DNA of 7,534 nucleotides from Chthoniobacteraceae bacterium (GTDB lineage: Bacteria > Verrucomicrobiota > Verrucomicrobiia > Chthoniobacterales > Chthoniobacteraceae): contig CANJYI010000133.1 in assembly GCA_947478975.1 (NCBI GenBank), forward strand, positions 1 to 7,534. The letters run 5' to 3'. Below the pieces are notes generated by a model that did no database searches, was not told where the DNA came from, and worked only from the letters and a program-made list of their open reading frames with translations. Both the position numbers and the translations under genes were made by a program. Below, in pieces: positions 1-5,140 of this stretch. Each line of letters begins with the position of its first letter. Within the stretch, counting starts at the first letter, position 1.

Positions 1-641
1 CCAAGGTACGCTGTCACCGCTTTGTCAGCGATGATGTAAAGGGAGCTGACGGACTTCGCTTTCGACTCGAAAGGTACTCCATCGGCTTTGTGCTGAAAGG
101 GGCTGCCGTCCTTCTTCTTGCCGGTAATGTTCAGGTCGTAGGTGAGCTTTGCGTAATCAACGGCGACTACAAATGTGTAGAAGGCATTGGTTCTGAGCTC
201 GGATTTTTTCAAGGCCACCACGCCGCCGCGCCCGCTTCCGTCTGCCTGAACGCCAAGGCCGCCGTCCGGGCCGGCGTCCATGAAAAACTCGCCGCAAGGG
301 GCGCCGATGAAGCCGATGCGGAATGGCTTGAGCAAGCCCTTGTCGGGAAAGGTAAAGGCGAGGTCAAAAACGATTTTCACTTTGTCGCCCCTGGTCGGCT
401 CAAAAGGGTGCTTTAGGTTTGCGCCCTTCATCATGAGCGCCTGTTTGTAGCCGTTCCAGCGGACGGCGACGACGCGCATGCTGTCGGGATCGCCTTTTGC
501 AATGAGGACTCGGTCGTTCCAACCATCCGTGCCGAGGACGGTTTGGTCCAAGACATAAGGCGGGGAGTGGAAGTGGGTGGTGTAGTCGGCACGCGCGGAG
601 GCGAGTGCAAAGAAAACAGGGGCGAAGAGGAGTGGCTTCAT
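1..641 (-). CDS. Secreted beta-rich protein of unknown function (C-terminus beyond left edge)
   Basis: An open frame starts at ATG 641-639 and stays open to the left edge, giving 213 complete codons with no stop. Residues 1-18 form a clear Sec signal peptide: Lys2, a hydrophobic core, and a probable cut after ASARA with Asp19 as the first mature residue. The mature part is rich in alternating hydrophobic and polar residues and in Gly, Asp and Trp (for example WNDRV near 42-46 and RWNGY near 68-72). This suggests a beta-sandwich or LamG-like fold, but I recognise no named domain or catalytic motif. The start lies 12 bases after the stop of the M14 peptidase gene on the same strand, which suggests co-transcription. 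There is no Shine-Dalgarno site; a C7 tract lies two bases before the ATG. The frame is strongly supported by the signal peptide and biased composition, while the function is unknown. Confidence 0.8.
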   Translation of the reverse strand, partial: MKPLLFAPVFFALASARADYTTHFHSPPYVLDQTVLGTDGWNDRVLIAKGDPDSMRVVAVRWNGYKQALMMKGANLKHPFEPTRGDKVKIVFDLAFTFPDKGLLKPFRIGFIGAPCGEFFMDAGPDGGLGVQADGSGRGGVVALKKSELRTNAFYTFVVAVDYAKLTYDLNITGKKKDGSPFQHKADGVPFESKAKSVSSLYIIADKAVTAYL

Positions 642-653
642 ACGGGGGGGTGG

Positions 654-1910
654 TTATTTTGTCGGCTCAGCCTCGGGTGAATCGCGCAGGAAGTTGCTCA
701 AAGCAAGAGCCATGTCGCGGCCGAGTTCCCGGCCCGAGTGGGTGTTGACCTCACAACCGGCGGCATTGGCATAGGCAATTTCAACGGTGCACCCCAGGAG
801 CGTGTTAGGCAACGATCTGGCCCAACCGGCGCTAAGCGGCGAGGGACGGGCCATGTGCGTGTTGTAACCCGAACCGAAGCGGAGGTTGTGGGCTTTGCGG
901 TAAATGATGGGGCCCTGCTGGTCGCGCTCGAGATACGTGCAGAGCTTGTCCATGCGTGCGGCCATGTCGCGTTCTTCGGGCTCCAGAAAATGCACGGTTT
1001 CGTGGATGTCCGTGCGCAGAGCGGGATCGTGCAGATCCAGAAAGACAAGCGGTCGTCCTTCTGTCCACGCTGGCAGCAGGTCCTTCAGGGCGGCGACCTC
1101 GGGATACCGGGGTGAGGCCACGGCGTAGTCGCGGTTGTGATCGAGGGGAGCGCGGTTCTTTCCCTGATCACCATCCTCAACCCCGTCAGTGTCCATCATT
1201 GGCACAAACAGAAACTCGGCGTTCGCCCGCAGCCAACGGCCCGCCGGGTCGTTCGCAAGCGCGCCTTCGAGCAGACCTTCCACGACATAACTGGCCATCA
1301 TCTCGCAACAGTGATGTCGACTGGTAATGGCAACGGTATAACGGGCCTTCTTGCTAAGGTCCCGGACGCGCACCACTGGCACCTCCCGGCCTTTGCGCGT
1401 CCTTGTCAGAGTCTCAACCTGAAGAAAGGGATCGTCCTTGTGTCTTGCCAGGCACTGGTCCAGGTCCGCCCGCAGGTAAGGCATACCGACGGAAAAGCGC
1501 ACCTCCTCAGCCCCGGCGGGAAAGGTGAAGTTAAAGGTCCCCTCGGTCACGGCTTCAGCACCGAGCCAGTTCCAAGTTTGTCCCTTGTCGATGCTCACGG
1601 CAGGCCCGCGGACGCCCATGTTGTCCTTCCCAAGCTCAAAGGCGAGCTTCCGCCCGCTCGCACCGCGTACCCGGTAGTACCAGTAAAACCAAGGCAGCAG
1701 GCTATCACGCTGCTCAGGGCCCAAGGTGACCGTGTCGTCCTCCACCTTGTTCACCAGGATATTCCCGCCAGGAAAAGCAGCGTCGATGCGAATGGCGGTC
1801 TTTTCCTGAGCATGGGTGGAAGAGAGGGACGGCACCAGCAGGCAGGCCAAGACGCAGGCCAGGGCGGGGAGTGAAGGAGATGACTCGGATGTAGAGTGGG
1901 ATGGTTTCAT
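654..1910 (-). CDS. Secreted M14-family zinc carboxypeptidase-like protein
   Basis: Encodes 418 aa from ATG 1910. A GTG at 1934 would add 8 residues, but ATG is preferred because it puts Lys2 just ahead of the signal-peptide hydrophobic core (LPALACVLACLL, cut near THA-QE). Residues about 40-155 resemble the beta-sandwich N-domain that precedes the catalytic domain in cytosolic-carboxypeptidase-like M14 enzymes (PWFYWYYRV, then a WNWLG segment). The catalytic domain shows the M14 ligands: His200 and Glu203 in HCCE, and His294 in LDLHDPA. DHNRDY contains the Asn259-Arg260 pair expected to bind the substrate carboxylate, and Glu377 in TVEIAYAN matches the catalytic glutamate. By family knowledge it should remove C-terminal residues from peptides, here outside the cytoplasm; the substrate is unknown. 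The secreted protein of unknown function follows 12 bases downstream. A C6 tract abuts the ATG and no Shine-Dalgarno site is visible. A weak -10-like GATAAA lies around 1943-1948. Confidence 0.88.
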   Translation of the reverse strand: MKPSHSTSESSPSLPALACVLACLLVPSLSSTHAQEKTAIRIDAAFPGGNILVNKVEDDTVTLGPEQRDSLLPWFYWYYRVRGASGRKLAFELGKDNMGVRGPAVSIDKGQTWNWLGAEAVTEGTFNFTFPAGAEEVRFSVGMPYLRADLDQCLARHKDDPFLQVETLTRTRKGREVPVVRVRDLSKKARYTVAITSRHHCCEMMASYVVEGLLEGALANDPAGRWLRANAEFLFVPMMDTDGVEDGDQGKNRAPLDHNRDYAVASPRYPEVAALKDLLPAWTEGRPLVFLDLHDPALRTDIHETVHFLEPEERDMAARMDKLCTYLERDQQGPIIYRKAHNLRFGSGYNTHMARPSPLSAGWARSLPNTLLGCTVEIAYANAAGCEVNTHSGRELGRDMALALSNFLRDSPEAEPTK

Positions 1911-2533
1911 GGGGGGCTTACCAAGGGTGTTCACGGTGGGGTATTTATCGCTGACTCCTCATAAAACGGCCAGCCATCAGCAGATGTGTTTCGGAGATGC
2001 GCTCCACGCCGTTGGGTCTTGGTGTTGATGTGCAAGGAAAGGCGCGCACACCCCCGTTTTCGGGAGGCCCGTCCAGTCGACGAAATTGATCGTCTGTCAT
2101 GAGGGTGCGGCTTGGTTGGAGCAAGCCGGGGAATCACAGCATCGGCTGCGTGATTCGACGGCTAAATGGCGTCTCAGAAAGAAAGGGTGGGGGTAAATAG
2201 CAACGGGTTTCACCCAAGTTTGAGCGCAGGACACTCTCCTGTCCGGCACGGTTTCCCAGGGTGCGGTAAATTTCGACGAGCAGGTGGGTCTTTTGGGTGG
2301 CCACGCCAAGTGGATTCCCCGACATCCGGTTGATTGCCGTCAGGGCCCCCGCGGCGTCTCCACCCTCCAGCGACAGTTGGGCGGCCCGCAGAAGGTGGAC
2401 ATCCAGCGGCAGCCGGGAGACCACGAAGCGATAGCGGCTTTCTCTGGACTGCCATGGACAAGTTGATTTGGCGTTGGCCACCACGGCGGCTAGCCTCGGG
2501 GCAGGTAGAATCGATAGTACCCTTTTGAAAAAA
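1911..2533. other. Intergenic stretch between M14 peptidase and ThuA-like gene
   Basis: About 620 bases separate the divergent M14 and ThuA-like starts. The right two thirds are covered by the TPR-like remnant. The left third (1911-2107) shows no protein-like frame beyond a 51-codon minus-strand ORF at 1945-2100, which has no recognisable domain. A short CCCG-TTTT-CGGG hairpin lies near 2053-2064. Promoters for both divergent genes should lie here, but no strong -35/-10 pair was found on either strand. Confidence 0.5.
2108..2156. repeat. Two adjacent hairpins in the intergenic region
   Basis: The first stem is perfect over 7 bp, CGGCTTG (2108-2114) with CAAGCCG (2122-2128), closing a 7-base loop. 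Two bases later GAATCAC (2131-2137) pairs with GTGATTC (2150-2156). Inside this, AGC/GCT pairs around an ATCG loop, leaving a 2-base bulge. The second hairpin overlaps the stop codon of the TPR-like frame (2134-2136). No T-tract follows on either strand, so this is not a canonical intrinsic terminator. It could be a Rho-type 3' end, an RNA structure or a small extragenic repeat. Confidence 0.5.
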
Positions 2534-2544
2534 ATGAGAAGCAT
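2134..2544 (-). CDS. TPR-like short open frame, probably a gene remnant
   Basis: A 136-aa frame from ATG 2544 to TGA 2134-2136. Residues about 49-110 read like tetratricopeptide helices: LLRAAQLSLEGGDAAGALTA, then a Pro-ended turn at GNP, then THLLVEIYRTLGNRAGQESV. Codons in this middle part mostly end in G or C, as in real genes here. The ends look different. The first 24 bases include sequence that on the other strand is the start of the ThuA-like gene, and the last 25 residues have looser codon use and no helix pattern. Both ends of a real TPR protein therefore seem to be missing. The most likely reading is a fragment of a larger TPR gene, but a short functional helical protein cannot be excluded. 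It has no signal peptide and no clear ribosome binding site. An intact version would overlap the divergent ThuA-like gene by 11 bases. Confidence 0.35.
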   Translation of the reverse strand: MLLIFFKRVLSILPAPRLAAVVANAKSTCPWQSRESRYRFVVSRLPLDVHLLRAAQLSLEGGDAAGALTAINRMSGNPLGVATQKTHLLVEIYRTLGNRAGQESVLRSNLGETRCYLPPPFLSETPFSRRITQPML

Positions 2545-3484
2545 CCTTTTAGCTCAAAGTCTGTTCTGGCCCGTCCTCTTTACCACTCTCCCCGGCGTGT
2601 GTGAGGCCGCGGAAAAACTGCCGGCCAAAAAAATCGTCCTCATCGCAGGCGTCAAGAGCCACGGACCGGAGGGGAACGGCATCCACGACTACCCGTGGTC
2701 CGTGCGCTTGTTAAAGGTGCTCTTCGAACGCTCCAATGTGGGAGGAGCTGTCCGGGTCGAGACCCATTTTGGGGGATGGCCCGCCGATGATCGCTCCCTA
2801 GAGGACGCTGATACGGTGGTGGTGATCTCGGATGGCCGCGACGGAACTATTGGCATGGAGGCTCCACACCTCGCAACCCAGGAACGCCAGAACCGAATGG
2901 AGAACCTCATCCAAAAGGGCTGCGGCTTGGTGACCTTTCATTTTTCGGTGTTCGCGCCGGAGGCTTTTGAGGAAAGGGTGCTCCGGTGGAGTGGTGGATA
3001 TTTCCAGTGGGACACCGGGGGACAACGAAAATGGTACTCCGCGATCAAGGTGGCGGAGGATGACCTGTTGCTGCCCAGCCCTGATCATCCCGTGGTTCGC
3101 GGGGTGAGGCCGTTTCGCATGAGGGACGAATTTTATTACAACCTGCGGTTCGCTGCCACCGGGGGACGGGTGGCGCCTTTGTTGGCGGTGCCGACGCTTC
3201 CTGGGCGGGACCCGGACGGGCGTTGGGTGGCCTGGGCTACCGAACGTGAAGGCGGAGGAAGAGCCTTTGGTACCTCGTGCGGTCATTTTTACGACAATTG
3301 GAAGAACGACGGATTCCGCAAGCTCATGCTCAACGCGATCGCGTGGACTGCAAAGCTCGAGATTCCGGAGGGTGGTGTCGAATCCGCCTACGTGGAGCGG
3401 GACCAGATCACTGAGGCAGTCAGTCACGGGAACAAAGGAGGGATTCCCGGGGGCGCACCGCTGAGAGCGGGGGACGCTCCGTAA
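2534..3484 (+). CDS. Secreted ThuA-like domain protein
   Basis: Encodes 316 aa from ATG 2534. An in-frame TTG at 2468 is rejected because the ATG places a good signal peptide at the N-terminus (hydrophobic core within residues 4-20, cut near CEAA-EK at 26). The mature domain, about residues 32-275, has the ThuA-like pattern. It starts with a beta strand KKIVLIAG and the KSHGPEGNGIHDY segment, followed by a DADTVVVISDG strand. Next come an LIQKGCGLVTFHFSV elbow and a late block with GRAFGTSCGHFYDNW, LMLNAIAWTAKLEIPEGGVES. The fold is related to class I glutamine amidotransferases, but the elbow holds His136 where those enzymes carry the nucleophilic cysteine, so glutaminase chemistry is not expected. 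ThuA was first linked to trehalose and sugar metabolism; the role of secreted homologues in these phyla is unclear. DUF1501 lies 209 bases downstream on the same strand. An A-tract runs directly into the ATG and no Shine-Dalgarno site is seen. Confidence 0.88.
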   Translation: MRSILLAQSLFWPVLFTTLPGVCEAAEKLPAKKIVLIAGVKSHGPEGNGIHDYPWSVRLLKVLFERSNVGGAVRVETHFGGWPADDRSLEDADTVVVISDGRDGTIGMEAPHLATQERQNRMENLIQKGCGLVTFHFSVFAPEAFEERVLRWSGGYFQWDTGGQRKWYSAIKVAEDDLLLPSPDHPVVRGVRPFRMRDEFYYNLRFAATGGRVAPLLAVPTLPGRDPDGRWVAWATEREGGGRAFGTSCGHFYDNWKNDGFRKLMLNAIAWTAKLEIPEGGVESAYVERDQITEAVSHGNKGGIPGGAPLRAGDAP

Positions 3485-3693
3485 AGCGCACCCCCCAAGC
3501 GTACTTTGTTTTTGTGCTGCCGTTGATAATCCAGCTCGCGCCCGCTTTGGAATGTGGCTAGACACAAGGTCGAAAAGTTTACAGACGGCCTGTCGAGCCG
3601 AGACCCCGAGCCTCGCATCCCTCAACGTGAGGGTAAGGATGGCTGAACGGAATTCCCCGTTTCGGAAGAAGTACTTAAGACCGCCCCCCCGCG
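3485..3693. promoter_or_regulatory. Spacer upstream of DUF1501 with palindrome and hairpin
   Basis: No gene is visible here. TGTGGCTAGACACA at 3553-3566 is a 14-base palindrome with one mismatched pair, of a size suited to a dimeric repressor. CCCTCA (3619-3624) and TGAGGG (3628-3633) form a perfect 6-bp stem with an ACG loop, 60 bases before the DUF1501 start. A GATAAT at 3525-3530 resembles a -10 box but lacks a well-placed -35. The 209-base length suggests DUF1501 may have its own promoter. The regulatory role is inferred. Confidence 0.3.
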
Positions 3694-5064
3694 ATGTTCT
3701 CTCCGCCCCACCCCACGGCTTCACTCCGGCGTCGTTCCTTTGTCCACGCCGGTGTGCTGGCTGCCCTGTCAAAAATCCTGAGCCCCTTTTGTGTTTCCGG
3801 GGCATCCACGGTCCCCGCTGGCGGGTCCCGTCTCGGCCGTGCGCGCTCGGTCATCCTGATCTTCAACGGCGGAGCGCCGAGCCACATCGACCTCTGGGAC
3901 CCGAAGCCCGAGGCGACTTCCGAAACCCGTGGAATCTTCTCAGCGATCCGCACGGATGTGGACGGGCTTCGCGTCACGGAGCTTCTCCCTCGCATGGCAA
4001 AGCGGATGAGCAAGGTTGCCCTGATCCGCTCCGTTCACCATGAACACAGCAGTCATAACGCCGGGATGCACTGGGCCAATGTCGGCCGCCCCTACCGGGT
4101 TGACAGCACCCTCATCAATCCGGCGCGCACCGACCTGCCCGGGGTTGGGAGCCTGGTGGGATGGCTCGCCCAGCGCGACGGCTTTACCAGCGGGGTGCCG
4201 CCCTACGTCATCACTCCGTTCCCCACCTGCGATAGCAAAGTCTACATCACCCCGGGGCAGGACGGCGCCTGTCTTGGCCCGCGCTTTGATCCGTTCGTTC
4301 TGGATGACGATCCCAACGCCGTGGACTTCAATGTACGCGACCTTGCCCTCAACGCCTCCCTCACTCCCGAGCGTCTTCACCAGCGCATGGCGCTGCTTTC
4401 GGAGTTCGATCACTTCACCGCCCCGATATACTCCCCAAAGTCCGCAGAGTTTGGTGCCTTCCATCAGAGGGCTGCCGCCTTGCTGCAATCCGGAAAGGCC
4501 GCGGATGCGTTCGACCTCTCCAAGGAGCCCGCATCTGTTCGGGAACGCTACGGGCGCCATTCCTGGGGGCAGTCGCATCTTTTGGCGCGCCGTTTGGTGG
4601 AGGCAGGAACGCGGTTTGTCACCACGGTGAACGGCCCAAGCATCATCTGGGATACCCACAAGGACAACTTCAACGGACTGCAAAACAGGCTCGTGCCTCC
4701 GATGGAGCAAGCGTTTGCGGCTCTGCTGGACGATCTGGAGGAGCGCGGTTTGCTCGAGTCGACCCTGGTGGTTTGGATGGGCGAATTCGGGCGCACTCCC
4801 AAGATCAACGTCGATGCCGGACGGGACCACTGGCCAGGGTGCTACAGCGTGTTGATGGCCGGTGGCGGCGTCCGCGGGGGGACTGTGCTGGGAGCTTCCG
4901 ACTCGATCGGGGCACGCCCGTCGGAGCGTCCCGTTGCGCCGTCTGACATTCACGCCTCCATGTTTGCGGCCCTCGGCCATGATCCGGGCGCCATCACCTA
5001 CGAGACGGCAGATGGTCGCCCCATCCGGCTCACCGAGGGCTCCGTGCTCCGCGAACTTTTTTGA
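3694..5064 (+). CDS. DUF1501 family protein with Tat signal
   Basis: Encodes 456 aa, a usual length for the family. Residues 12-16 (RRRSF) followed by a hydrophobic stretch match a twin-arginine export signal, so the protein is probably exported folded. The core runs from about 50 to the end and carries typical DUF1501 blocks. These are SVILIFNGGAPSHIDLWDPK (52-71), LLPRMAKRMSKVALIRSVHH (97-116), GQSHLLARRLVEAGTRFVTT (292-311), the WDTHKDNF block at 319-326, and WMGEFGRTPKIN with GRDHWP (361-381). The family is thought to have an alkaline-phosphatase/sulfatase-like fold, but its activity is not established. In planctomycetes and verrucomicrobia DUF1501 genes commonly sit beside a large DUF1549/DUF1553 (PSD1, cytochrome-like) gene. 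None is in this window; the upstream neighbour is the ThuA-like gene. The start is supported by the Tat signal; a C7 tract lies three bases before the ATG in place of a Shine-Dalgarno site. It ends 76 bases from a convergent gene. Confidence 0.93.
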   Translation: MFSPPHPTASLRRRSFVHAGVLAALSKILSPFCVSGASTVPAGGSRLGRARSVILIFNGGAPSHIDLWDPKPEATSETRGIFSAIRTDVDGLRVTELLPRMAKRMSKVALIRSVHHEHSSHNAGMHWANVGRPYRVDSTLINPARTDLPGVGSLVGWLAQRDGFTSGVPPYVITPFPTCDSKVYITPGQDGACLGPRFDPFVLDDDPNAVDFNVRDLALNASLTPERLHQRMALLSEFDHFTAPIYSPKSAEFGAFHQRAAALLQSGKAADAFDLSKEPASVRERYGRHSWGQSHLLARRLVEAGTRFVTTVNGPSIIWDTHKDNFNGLQNRLVPPMEQAFAALLDDLEERGLLESTLVVWMGEFGRTPKINVDAGRDHWPGCYSVLMAGGGVRGGTVLGASDSIGARPSERPVAPSDIHASMFAALGHDPGAITYETADGRPIRLTEGSVLRELF

Positions 5065-5069
5065 GTCCG

Positions 5070-5131
5070 ATTCACTGAATTGGTGCGAGCCCGAGCGGAT
5101 GCATCCGGGAGCGGGAGGGATCCGAGTGAAT
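5070..5131. terminator. Inverted-repeat region between convergent genes
   Basis: The 76-base gap between two convergent stops holds ATTCACT (5070-5076) and its reverse complement AGTGAAT (5125-5131). Between them lie the 12-base perfect palindrome CGGATGCATCCG (5096-5107) and ATCCG (5120-5124), which can also pair with CGGAT (5096-5100). Position and symmetry suit a bidirectional transcript end. No T-run follows on either side, so a classical intrinsic terminator is not shown. Confidence 0.3.
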
Positions 5132-5140
5132 GCAACGTTC

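Noticed and set aside
1137..1874. A 245-codon plus-strand frame inside the M14 gene.
   Set aside because: Antisense to a gene with zinc-binding motifs and a signal peptide; no family pattern of its own.
1945..2100. A 51-codon minus-strand frame beginning MTDDQFRRLDGPPENGG.
   Set aside because: No recognisable domain, no ribosome binding site, and mixed composition. Too weak to call a gene, though it is the only frame in that stretch with a protein-like start.
2040..2170. A possible tRNA, because of several stems.
   Set aside because: No T-loop consensus, no anticodon arm in the right place and no cloverleaf spacing.
2468..2533. N-terminal extension of the ThuA-like protein from a TTG codon.
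   Set aside because: It would bury the signal peptide 22 residues in; the ATG at 2534 gives a standard exported N-terminus.
2590..2605. Lipoprotein signal in the ThuA-like protein (LPGVC).
   Set aside because: The residue before Cys is Val, which does not fit a lipobox; a normal cut after the following Ala residues is better.
2798..3805. A 335-codon minus-strand frame spanning the ThuA-like gene, the spacer and the DUF1501 start.
   Set aside because: Arg/Pro/Gly/His-rich composition with no domain, antisense to two well-supported genes: a by-product of high GC.
3940..4980. A 346-codon minus-strand frame inside DUF1501.
   Set aside because: Antisense shadow of a gene with clear family motifs.
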